Program-made: the position numbers and the translations under genes
Assembly: GCA_027318645.1 (NCBI GenBank)
Contig: DAHVOV010000157.1
Coordinates: 1 to 43,515 of the forward strand
Reading direction: 5' to 3'
DNA: 43,515 bases
Origin: Candidatus Aminicenantota bacterium
GTDB taxonomy: Bacteria > Acidobacteriota > Aminicenantia > UBA2199
The notes under the pieces: generated by a model
What the model was told of the DNA's origin: nothing
Seen by the model: the letters and a program-made list of their open reading frames with translations, nothing else
The model's database searches: none
Shown here: positions 24,675-32,820 of the stretch, one piece after another
How the letters are laid out: the number at the start of each line of letters is the position of its first letter
How positions within the stretch are numbered: position 1 is the first letter of the stretch

Positions 24675-26588
24675 TCAGAAGGCGATGTCCGCCTGCAGGT
24701 TGAAGAGCGACGAATGGCTCTTCACGTCGCCGTACTTGCCCCCCTGGAACATCGACTTGAGCGAGAGGGAGGGCCGGACCTTGTCCTTGAGCAGCTTGGC
24801 GGCGAAGAAGTTCAGGTTGCATCCCGCCGTCCAGTTGGAGCTCGTGCTGTACGGGCTGTCGTTGTTCATGTACGAGGAGGAGATGGTGATGGTCAGGTAC
24901 TGGGGGATGAGGGTGATCTCGGAGTTGAGGTAGGCGTTGTAGATCGTCGACTTGCCGCCGTCGCTCAGCGTCTCGTTCTGCTGGTAGCTGAGGGTCGGGC
25001 TCAGGGTGAGGAAGCTGCCGAAGCGCAGGTTGACGCCCAGCGAGGCATTGAGATTGGAGGTGAAGTTCACCGACTCGGTCTTGCCCAGGCTGAGGTTGAC
25101 CCCGGTCGATCCCGCCACGTATCCCAGCGTGGCGCTGTAGTTGTAGGTGTTCATGTCCGAGGTCGAGGTCTGCAGCCCGGTCGTGGAATCGTAGTCGAGG
25201 TTGTCGCGCGAGACGTCGGCGCCGACGCGGAAGTGCGTGCCCAGCCCCCAGTTCAGCGTGGTGCCGATGCGCTTCTGATGCAGCATGTCCTGCAGCGGGT
25301 TGTTCATGTAGTTCTTCTTGTCCAGGTAGGTGACCATCCAGGAGAACGACTTGACGGTCAGCCCCAGGCTGCTGGACAGCCCTTCGCGGTCGTTCTGCAG
25401 GAACAGGTTGGCGATGGAGTTGAAGCGGTCGCCGATCGACTCGTAGTCGGCGGCGAGGGAGAGGATGCCGCGGTTGTACTTCAGCCCCGCCTTCCAGGCC
25501 GTGTCGCTCGCCTGGTCGAGCAGCGCGGGATCGGCGGCCGAGCCGAAGCGGCTGGCGGAGAACTCGCCGTTCAGCTGCAGGCTGTTCGCTAGCAGGTTGA
25601 GCTCGCCCCAGACCGAGAACATGTTCCCCTGGCGATAGGGATTCTCGCTGGAGGAGACGGTCTTGCTGTCCAGGTTGTCCTTGCCGGACAGGAACATGCC
25701 GCGCAGCTTCAGCGTGTTCTTCAGGTTCACGCCGGCGGCGGCGCCGAAGATGCCGGCGTCGGTGTCGGGGACGCCGAAGCCGTCGAAGCCCGTCTTCTGC
25801 TGCGAATTGGTGTAGAACGTGTTCAGCGAGAAGTTGTCGCCGGTGATCTCGACGCGCAGGCCGCGGCGGTTCAGATAGGAGGTGGTGAACTCGGTCTCGT
25901 TGATGGCGACGTCGCCGGCCTCGAACTGGATGGCGCCCTTCTTGTAGCGCACCATCATGCTGGACAGGTTGATCGCCTTCTCGATCTCGCTGTTGCGCGG
26001 GTCGACGTGGGCGAAATTGGCGTCGAAGTCGAACTGGGTGTCGTCCTTGACGATGTTGCGGTAGATGCGCAGGTTGCCGTTGGCGGAGTAGCGCTGCTGG
26101 CCGGTCTCGCTCTCGCTGTTGGGGTCGAGCTTGTGCGAGGTGGACAGCGAGGCGTTGACGTTGACCGGCGGCTCCCAGCGGCGGCCGGGCGCGGCGGCGG
26201 CGGCGCCTTCCTGGAAATAGATCTCCGGCGAGTTCTTCTCGGTGAAGCCCGCGATCGTGTGGCGCAGGGTGACGTCGGCCATGCCCCCGCCGCGTTTCTC
26301 GGCCACGTAGTACTCGATGTCGCGGCCGTAGAGGTTGGCGGTCGGGATGCGGCAGGCCTGGGTCCCCGACGGCTCGGCCTCCATCTTGCGGACCTGGAAG
26401 CCGCTCATCCCCTCGGTGCGGTAGTGGACGAAGTAAGGCCCCTGGCCCCTGGAGGGGGTGATGCGGATGACGACCTGGCCGGCGGCGCGCTCGACGCGGG
26501 GCAGGATGTTGAGCCGCTGCAGCGACTGGCCGGAGACGCACACGGCGAGGAGCCAAGTCCCGGCGATGAAAGCCAGCTTATTGGCCAT
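24675..26588 (-). CDS. Predicted large outer-membrane beta-barrel protein
   Basis: Signal peptide MANKLAFIAGTWLLAVCVSG, long alternating amphipathic beta pattern, terminal aromatic LQADIAF. Confidence 0.65.
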   Translation of the reverse strand: MANKLAFIAGTWLLAVCVSGQSLQRLNILPRVERAAGQVVIRITPSRGQGPYFVHYRTEGMSGFQVRKMEAEPSGTQACRIPTANLYGRDIEYYVAEKRGGGMADVTLRHTIAGFTEKNSPEIYFQEGAAAAAPGRRWEPPVNVNASLSTSHKLDPNSESETGQQRYSANGNLRIYRNIVKDDTQFDFDANFAHVDPRNSEIEKAINLSSMMVRYKKGAIQFEAGDVAINETEFTTSYLNRRGLRVEITGDNFSLNTFYTNSQQKTGFDGFGVPDTDAGIFGAAAGVNLKNTLKLRGMFLSGKDNLDSKTVSSSENPYRQGNMFSVWGELNLLANSLQLNGEFSASRFGSAADPALLDQASDTAWKAGLKYNRGILSLAADYESIGDRFNSIANLFLQNDREGLSSSLGLTVKSFSWMVTYLDKKNYMNNPLQDMLHQKRIGTTLNWGLGTHFRVGADVSRDNLDYDSTTGLQTSTSDMNTYNYSATLGYVAGSTGVNLSLGKTESVNFTSNLNASLGVNLRFGSFLTLSPTLSYQQNETLSDGGKSTIYNAYLNSEITLIPQYLTITISSSYMNNDSPYSTSSNWTAGCNLNFFAAKLLKDKVRPSLSLKSMFQGGKYGDVKSHSSLFNLQADIAF

Positions 26589-26743
26589 GTTTTTCCCTCC
26601 CTTCGCATGCCATACATAACATAGATAGAAATAAGAATTCAATGTCGTCTATCTCAGCGGGGCATTTTGGTATAGAATAGCGGTTGCCGACAGCGGAACG
26701 AGGACCTGATGAGCGAAATGCGAATCCCTTTTGCGGCCGCAGC

Positions 26744-27862
26744 ATGAAGAGCCACATCGTCATCCATGCCGCCAGCCTGCTCCACAACCTGAAGCTGTTC
26801 CGGCGCCTGGCCGGCGCCCCGGTGATGTTCGTGGTCAAGGCCAACGCCTATGGCCACGGCCTGCGCGAGATCGTGGGCGTCGCCCGCGGCTCGCCCGCCG
26901 TCGGGAGCTATGCCGTCGATTCCCTGGAGGAGGCCCGGGCGGTGCGCGCCGTGGACGCGCGCCGGCCGGTGCTGGTCCTTGGCTGGACCGACCGGGACGA
27001 GGTCGAGGCGCTGGTGGCCGGCGGCTTCGAGACCGTCGTCCCCTCCGAGGAGCACCTGCGCTGGCTGCAGGCCGCCGCCACGAAGACGCGGCGCCAGGCC
27101 CTGGTCCACGTGAAGATCGAGACCGGAACCAACCGCCTGGGCCTCGATCCCGAGCGGGCCGTCGCGCTGCTGGCGGGCCTGGACCGGCGCCGGGTGGAGC
27201 TGCGCGGGATCTACTCCCACTTCGCCAACATCGAGGACACGACCGACCCGGCCTTTGCCCGCCGCCAGCTGGAGCTCTACCGCTCGGTCCTGCGCCGCGT
27301 CGGCAGCGACCGCTTCTGCCGCCATTTTTCCTGCTCGGCCGCCACCCTGCTCTTCCCCGAGACGCACTTCGACACGGCGCGCATCGGCATCTCCGCCTAC
27401 GGCTGCTGGCCCTCCAAGCAGACGCATGCCCTGTTCCTGGAAAAGAACAAGGGCGACCTGGGGCTGCGGCCCGTCCTGAGCTGGCACAGCAAGGTGGCCC
27501 AGGTCAAGCAGCTGGGCAAGGGGGCGGCGATCGGCTACGGCCTGACCTACAGGACCTTCGCCAGGACGCGCATCGTCATCGTGCCGGTCGGCTATTACGA
27601 CGGCTACGACCGCAAGCTGTCCAACGCCGCGCAGGTCCTGGTCAGGGGCGTCAAGGCGCCCGTGCGCGGCCGCGTCTGCATGAACATGCTGATGGCCGAC
27701 GTCAGCCACATCCCCGGCGTCAAGGCCGGCGACCCGGTGACCCTCATCGGCGGCAAGGGCGGCGAGCGGATCGACGCCGACATGCTGGCGGACTGGTGCG
27801 GCACCATCAACTACGAGGTGCTGGCCCGGCTCAATCCCCTCATCCCCAGGATCGTGACCTGA
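26744..27862 (+). CDS. alr: Alanine racemase
   Basis: VMFVVKANAYGHGLREIV PLP-lysine motif, VHVKIETGTNRLG, IYSHFANIED, GRVCMNMLMADVS. Confidence 0.93.
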   Translation: MKSHIVIHAASLLHNLKLFRRLAGAPVMFVVKANAYGHGLREIVGVARGSPAVGSYAVDSLEEARAVRAVDARRPVLVLGWTDRDEVEALVAGGFETVVPSEEHLRWLQAAATKTRRQALVHVKIETGTNRLGLDPERAVALLAGLDRRRVELRGIYSHFANIEDTTDPAFARRQLELYRSVLRRVGSDRFCRHFSCSAATLLFPETHFDTARIGISAYGCWPSKQTHALFLEKNKGDLGLRPVLSWHSKVAQVKQLGKGAAIGYGLTYRTFARTRIVIVPVGYYDGYDRKLSNAAQVLVRGVKAPVRGRVCMNMLMADVSHIPGVKAGDPVTLIGGKGGERIDADMLADWCGTINYEVLARLNPLIPRIVT

Positions 27863-27925
27863 GGCAACGATGAGAAAGCGGCGCGGCAGGGAACTTTTTG
27901 CCCCCCCCGTCGTTTATTGGTGTGT

Positions 27926-28465
27926 ATGGAAATAACGGATATCCTGTCCAGGTGCCGCCAGAACGACCGGGAGGCGTGGAACATGCTCATTAACGCCTAT
28001 TCCAAGTCGGTCTACAACATCGCCCTGAACTTCTTCGCCGAGAGGGACATCGCCTCCGACGTCACCCAGGAGATCTTCATCAAGCTGTACCATAACCTGG
28101 ACAAATACCGGGAGGAAAAGAGCTTCACCTCCTGGGTTTTCGCGATCTCCCGCAATCATTGCATCGATTATTGGCGAAAAAACCGCAAATACCTGGACAA
28201 CAGCCAGGAACTGGACGAGAACATCGGCTCCGGGCAGCCCACGCCCGAGGAAACAATGGCCAAGGAGTCGGAGATCGCCGAATTGAGGAAGAAGATCGCC
28301 CAGCTCGACCCCGACCTGCGGCTGATCCTGATCATGAGGGACATCAACGACATGTCCTACCAGGAGATCGCGGAGCGGTTCTCCATCCCAGAGGGAACGG
28401 TCAAGTCGCGCATCAATCGCGCCCGGCTGAAGCTGGCCGAGGCGTACCTGCGGGAGGGAGCATGA
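27926..28465 (+). CDS. ECF-type RNA polymerase sigma factor
   Basis: Region 2 DVTQEIFIKLYHNLDKYREEKSFTSWVFAISRNHCIDYWRK; region 4 RLILIMRDINDMSYQEIAERFSIPEGTVKSRINRARLKL. Confidence 0.93.
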   Translation: MEITDILSRCRQNDREAWNMLINAYSKSVYNIALNFFAERDIASDVTQEIFIKLYHNLDKYREEKSFTSWVFAISRNHCIDYWRKNRKYLDNSQELDENIGSGQPTPEETMAKESEIAELRKKIAQLDPDLRLILIMRDINDMSYQEIAERFSIPEGTVKSRINRARLKLAEAYLREGA

Positions 28466-28998
28466 CCCGGAAGTGCAGGGACATCGAGTCCTGGCTCTCG
28501 GCGTACCTTGAGAACGACCTGCCCCGCGAGGCGGCCGCCGAGGTCGAGGCCCACATCGGCGAGTGCGCGGCCTGCCGGGCCAGGAAGGAGAAGATGGAGG
28601 AGCTGCTCTTCGGCCTCGCCGAGCTCCAGGAGGAGGTGCCGTTCTTCCTCAAGAACCGCCTCTACAACATCCCGGAGACGGTCGAGAAGAAGGGCGAGGC
28701 GCGGGTCCTCCATTTTCCCCAATGGCTGGCCGCGGCCATCGGGACGATCGTCCTCTTCCTCAACCTGTTCTATTTCACCAACGTCTTCCCTGCGGCCAAC
28801 CGGCAGATGCACGCGCTCGTCTCCTCGGTGGAAAAGTTCGTCGTGCGCACCGGCGGCTGGTTCGAGAAGGTCAAGGAATCGAAGGAGCTGCTGTTCTTCA
28901 CTTTTTTCAACAAGAAGACGATCGACGTCAAGGATGCCGCCGCGGGCCAGGACGGCCTGCCCGGCAAGGGCTACGCCGAAGGAGGGAAAAATGGCTGA
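28462..28998 (+). CDS. Anti-sigma factor with putative zinc-finger (zf-HC2)
   Basis: DIESWLSAYLENDLPREAAAEVEAHIGECAACRARKEKMEELL (HxxxCxxC) plus one TM segment; ATGA overlap with the sigma gene. Confidence 0.88.
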   Translation: MTRKCRDIESWLSAYLENDLPREAAAEVEAHIGECAACRARKEKMEELLFGLAELQEEVPFFLKNRLYNIPETVEKKGEARVLHFPQWLAAAIGTIVLFLNLFYFTNVFPAANRQMHALVSSVEKFVVRTGGWFEKVKESKELLFFTFFNKKTIDVKDAAAGQDGLPGKGYAEGGKNG

Positions 28999-29473
28999 CG
29001 ATCCTCGTACGGGCAGGGATGTCCGGGAAAAGAACCCTTCGCTGGCCGCGTTCCTGGCGATCTTCCCCGGCATGGGCGCCGTGTACAACGGCAATATCGT
29101 GAAGGGCATCACCTACATGCTGATCTTCGGCGTGCTGATCGCGCTGACCAGCAATGCCGCCGGTTCCGACTCGGCGGTCTTCGGCCTGATGATCGCCGGC
29201 TTCTACATCTTCCAGATCGTCGACGGCTACAACGAGGCGGCCAGGCTGAACCGCGGCGGCGCGGCCTCGCCGGCGCGCCCCGGCGGCGAGGACCTCTCCC
29301 TGTTCTCGTCCGTCGTCGTGCTGGCCATCGGCGTGCTCTTTCAGCTGGTCAACTTCGACGTGCTGACCTTCCGGCAGGTGAGCCGCCTCTGGCCGCTGGC
29401 CCTGGTCGCCTTCGGCATCAAGATCGTCTTCGACTACTACAAGCGTGAGGAGAAGCACAATGGCAAACACTAA
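28991..29473 (+). CDS. Small multi-TM membrane protein (TM2/DUF5668-like)
   Basis: KNPSLAAFLAIFPGMGAVYNGNIVKGITYMLIFGVLI; overlaps flanking genes. Confidence 0.7.
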   Translation: MADDPRTGRDVREKNPSLAAFLAIFPGMGAVYNGNIVKGITYMLIFGVLIALTSNAAGSDSAVFGLMIAGFYIFQIVDGYNEAARLNRGGAASPARPGGEDLSLFSSVVVLAIGVLFQLVNFDVLTFRQVSRLWPLALVAFGIKIVFDYYKREEKHNGKH

Positions 29474-29648
29474 GCGCGAATCGCTGTTCTGGGGCCTGAT
29501 CATCCTGGTGCTGGGGATGCTCTTCCTGCTGCGGAACTTCGGCCTGGAGATCAACATCTGGCACCTGCTGGGGACGTACTGGCCCCTGATCCTCGTCTAC
29601 ATCGGCGTGAAGAACGTCTACCTGTACCTCAGGAAGAACAGGGAATAG
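29460..29648 (+). CDS. Small LiaI/LiaF-TM-like membrane protein
   Basis: 62 aa, MANTKRESLFWGLIILVLGMLFLLRNFGLEINIWHLLGTYWPLILVYIGVKNVYLYLRK. Confidence 0.7.
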   Translation: MANTKRESLFWGLIILVLGMLFLLRNFGLEINIWHLLGTYWPLILVYIGVKNVYLYLRKNRE

Positions 29649-30905
29649 ATGAAAAAAAGAGAGATCGCCCTGGTCGTCGTCCTGATCGCCTTCGGCCTGG
29701 TCTACCGGGCGGTCGAGAAGGGGCGGGTGCGCTTCGCCAAGGATTTCTCCTTCTACAGCGACGACCGGCGGCTGCGGGGAACGCGCTTCGTCGCCTTTCC
29801 CGGCGCCGAGGAGCAGTTCCCCGGCGTCGAGCGGGTCTTGGTCGACAATCCCGCCGGCGAGGTCGCCGTCGGCCGCTCCGAGGACGACCGTGTGCACCTC
29901 GCCTCGGTCGTTCGCGTCTTCCATTCCGGGTCGGGCGTCCCTGCCGCCGCCGGGCAGCGGGCCGTCGTCCGCAGCGAACTGGCCGGCGGCGTCCTGAAGG
30001 TCTCGGTGCGCGCCCCGTCGCCCTTCCCCTACCGGAGCCAGCGCGTCCTGCTGCGGCTGCGCATCCCCGCCGGGGCCGCGCTTGCGGTCGCCAACCACGA
30101 GGGCGACGTCGTCGTGCGCGACGCGGGGCGCGACGTGGCCGTCGAGCAGGAGAACGGCGGCGTAGTGCTGGAGAACGCCGCCGCCGGCGCCCGCCTGGTC
30201 CTGCGCAACGGCACGGCCGGGATGCGCGGCATCGCCGGGCACGCCGATATCGAGGCCGACCATGCCAAGGTGACGCTGGCCGGCGCCGGCTCGCTGCGCC
30301 TCGACGGCCGCCACGGCGAGTTCTCGCTCAGCGGCGTCAAGGGCGACGCCCGGCTGAAGCTGGCCTACAGCGGGCTGCGCCTCGACGGCGCCGGCCGGCT
30401 GGAGGCCGACGCCCGCCATACCCGCATCGAGGCGCGCAAGGTAGCGGGCGGCGCCACGGTGGCCAATGAGTTCGCAGCGGTCGTGCTGGAGGAGATCGGC
30501 GGCGACATCCGCGTCTCCAGCCGCTCGGGCCGGATCGAACTGCGCCGCGCGGACGCCGCCGGCGTCGTGCTGGAGAACAGCTATGCCGACATCGTGGTCA
30601 GCGGCCTGGCCAGCGCCCGCCTCGACGTGCTCCTGAAGAACGGCAACCTGGACCTCATCGCGGCCCGCGTGGCCGAGAGGGTGAACGTCAAGGCGAAGTA
30701 CTCCGAGTTGAACCTGTCCTTCGTCGAGCTGGCCGACCCGACCGTCAGCATCAAGGCCGTCCACGGCCGGATCTCCGTCTCGCCCGGGCTGGAGCTGGAG
30801 ACCTTCGAGGAAAATGACGAGGCGGTCGCCAACCGCAGCGGGGGGAAACCGGAGATCCTCGTGCACGACACCTACGGCAACGTGAAGGTGAGCTCCGGCG
30901 GTTGA
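29649..30905 (+). CDS. Membrane-anchored DUF4097-like beta-helix protein
   Basis: N-terminal TM then repeated short beta units (VVVRDAGRDVAVEQENGGVVLENAAAGARLVLRNGTAGM...). Confidence 0.72.
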   Translation: MKKREIALVVVLIAFGLVYRAVEKGRVRFAKDFSFYSDDRRLRGTRFVAFPGAEEQFPGVERVLVDNPAGEVAVGRSEDDRVHLASVVRVFHSGSGVPAAAGQRAVVRSELAGGVLKVSVRAPSPFPYRSQRVLLRLRIPAGAALAVANHEGDVVVRDAGRDVAVEQENGGVVLENAAAGARLVLRNGTAGMRGIAGHADIEADHAKVTLAGAGSLRLDGRHGEFSLSGVKGDARLKLAYSGLRLDGAGRLEADARHTRIEARKVAGGATVANEFAAVVLEEIGGDIRVSSRSGRIELRRADAAGVVLENSYADIVVSGLASARLDVLLKNGNLDLIAARVAERVNVKAKYSELNLSFVELADPTVSIKAVHGRISVSPGLELETFEENDEAVANRSGGKPEILVHDTYGNVKVSSGG

Positions 30906-30908
30906 CCG

Positions 30909-30937
30909 TTGATTTTTTCCCCGGCTTGCGCTATTTT
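30909..30937 (+). promoter_or_regulatory. Candidate sigma70-type promoter for pgsA-like gene
   Basis: TTGATT-N17-TATTTT. Confidence 0.4.
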
Positions 30938-30945
30938 GTTCCCAG

Positions 30946-31518
30946 ATGGGAACCGTCGTCACGCTGCCCAACGCCCTCAGCTTCCTGCGCCTGCTGATGA
31001 TCCCGCTCATCGTCCTGCTGATGGTGCACGTCAATGACGAGCTGTTCCCCTACCTGCTGGCCATCTACGTCATCGCCGTATTCCTCGACTTCCTCGACGG
31101 CTACATCGCCCGCCGTTTTTCCCAGGAGACCGAGCTGGGCCGGATCATCGACCCCCTGGCCGACAAGTTCCTGGTGCTGGCCATCCTGGTCACCCTGACG
31201 GCCCGCTTCGACTTCCCGTTGTGGCTGGCGGCCTTCATCATCCTGCGCGACATCCTGATCCTGTGGGCCAGCGTCCTGCTCTACCGCGGCCAGCGCATCG
31301 TCAAGCCTTCGCTGGTGGTGGGCAAGTTCACCTTCGCCCTGCTGAGCCTGCTGATCTTCGTCTACATCGTCGACCTGCACCAGCGCATCGACCTGCTGGC
31401 GGTCAAGCGTTTCCTGGTCGTCCTGGCCTTCTCCTTCCTGCTCTGGTCGTGGATCGCCTATTTCATGGTTTACCTGAGGGAGAAAAATGGAACCCAAGCA
31501 CACGATCCTGGTCGTTGA
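30946..31518 (+). CDS. CDP-alcohol phosphatidyltransferase (PgsA-like)
   Basis: DFLDGYIARRFSQETELGRIIDPLADK matches DGxxAR...GxxxDxxxD. Confidence 0.9.
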   Translation: MGTVVTLPNALSFLRLLMIPLIVLLMVHVNDELFPYLLAIYVIAVFLDFLDGYIARRFSQETELGRIIDPLADKFLVLAILVTLTARFDFPLWLAAFIILRDILILWASVLLYRGQRIVKPSLVVGKFTFALLSLLIFVYIVDLHQRIDLLAVKRFLVVLAFSFLLWSWIAYFMVYLREKNGTQAHDPGR

Positions 31519-31855
31519 CGACGAGGCGGAGATCCGCCAGCTGCTGCGGGAGTTCCTGGAACGGAACGGCTACGATGTCGTGACGGCGGAGGACGGGGAG
31601 CAGGCGCTGAAGCTGGCGGGCGAGAACGTCCCCGACCTGGTCATCACCGACCTGCTGCTGCCGAAGGAGCACGGCATCGAGGTGATGCAGACCATCAAGG
31701 ACACGTTCTTCCTGCCGGTCATCGCCATGTCGGGCGTCTACCGCAAGGAGGAGGTCCAGGGCCGCCTGGGGGACATGTTCATCGACGGCTACTTCGAGAA
31801 GCCGCTCGACCTCGAGGGCGTGCTGGCCTGCGTCCGCTCCATCCTCAATGGATGA
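31487..31855 (+). CDS. Stand-alone response regulator receiver protein
   Basis: ILVVDDEAEIRQLL, PDLVITDLLLPKEHGIEVM, GYFEKPLDLEGVL; no output domain. Confidence 0.9.
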   Translation: MEPKHTILVVDDEAEIRQLLREFLERNGYDVVTAEDGEQALKLAGENVPDLVITDLLLPKEHGIEVMQTIKDTFFLPVIAMSGVYRKEEVQGRLGDMFIDGYFEKPLDLEGVLACVRSILNG

Positions 31856-32792
31856 GCGCTTCCATTCCTTCGCCGCTTTTTTAAGGAGAAAATTCCCCGG
31901 CACGAGGGTGCGCAAGATCCCCATCGACGCCGGCTTCACCTGCCCCAACCGCGACGGGACGCTGGGGCGCGACGGCTGCGTCTTCTGCGATCCCTTTGCC
32001 GCCGGGCCGGTGGCCACGGCGGGCTGGACGATCGAGCGCCAGGTCGAGGTGCGCCTGCGGCGCTCGCCCGCGACGAGCTTCATCGCCTATTTCCAGGCCA
32101 ACTGCAACACCCATGCCCCGCAGGATGAGCTGCGCCGCCGCTACGAGGCCGCCTTGGGCCATCCGCGGGTCGTCGGCCTGGCCGTGGCCACCCGGCCCGA
32201 CGCCCTGCCGGCGCCGGCCCTGGCGCTGCTGCAGGAGATGTCCGGCCGCACCTGGCTGAGCGTCGAGCTCGGCCTGCAGTCGATCCATGAGCGGAGCCTG
32301 GCCTGGCTCCGGCGACGCCATACCTACGCCCAGTTCGTTTCCGCCTTCGCCGAGCTGCGCCGGCGCGGCATCGACGTCGTCGTCCACCTGATCGTGGGCA
32401 TTCCCGGCGAGACGCGCGCGGACATGCACGCCACCGTCGCCGCCATGAACGACCTGCGCCCGGCCGGGGTCAAGTTCCACCTGCTGCACGTCCTGCGCGG
32501 CGCGGAGCTGCAGGCGCGCCATGAGCGCGGGGAGCTGCCCCTGCTGGCGCGCGCGGAGTACGTCGACATCATCTGCGGGCTGCTGGAGCGGCTCGACCCG
32601 GGGATCGTTGTCCATCGCCTCGCCGTGGACCGCGAGGCCGGGCTGCTCATCGCCCCGGCCTGGGCGCAGGACAAGGCGGCGGTCCTTGGCGACGTGGACG
32701 CGGAAATGCGGCGCCGGCGCTCATTCCAGGGCCGGCTGGCCCGAGCGGACGCGCCGCGCCCGGCCGTTGACAAACGCGTGCCGATGTTGTAA
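31848..32792 (+). CDS. TIGR01212/YhcC family radical SAM protein
   Basis: KIPIDAGFTCPNRDGTLGRDGCVFCDP, FIAYFQANCNTHAP, VGLAVATRPD, SVELGLQSIHERSLAWLRRRHTY. Confidence 0.88.
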   Translation: MDERFHSFAAFLRRKFPGTRVRKIPIDAGFTCPNRDGTLGRDGCVFCDPFAAGPVATAGWTIERQVEVRLRRSPATSFIAYFQANCNTHAPQDELRRRYEAALGHPRVVGLAVATRPDALPAPALALLQEMSGRTWLSVELGLQSIHERSLAWLRRRHTYAQFVSAFAELRRRGIDVVVHLIVGIPGETRADMHATVAAMNDLRPAGVKFHLLHVLRGAELQARHERGELPLLARAEYVDIICGLLERLDPGIVVHRLAVDREAGLLIAPAWAQDKAAVLGDVDAEMRRRRSFQGRLARADAPRPAVDKRVPML

Positions 32793-32795
32793 AAA
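32767..32795 (+). promoter_or_regulatory. Candidate promoter in the 3' end of the radical SAM gene
   Basis: TTGACA-N17-TAAAAA upstream of the 32821 CDS. Confidence 0.4.
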
Positions 32796-32820
32796 CACGG
32801 CGGAGGGGAAAGGGAGAGTC

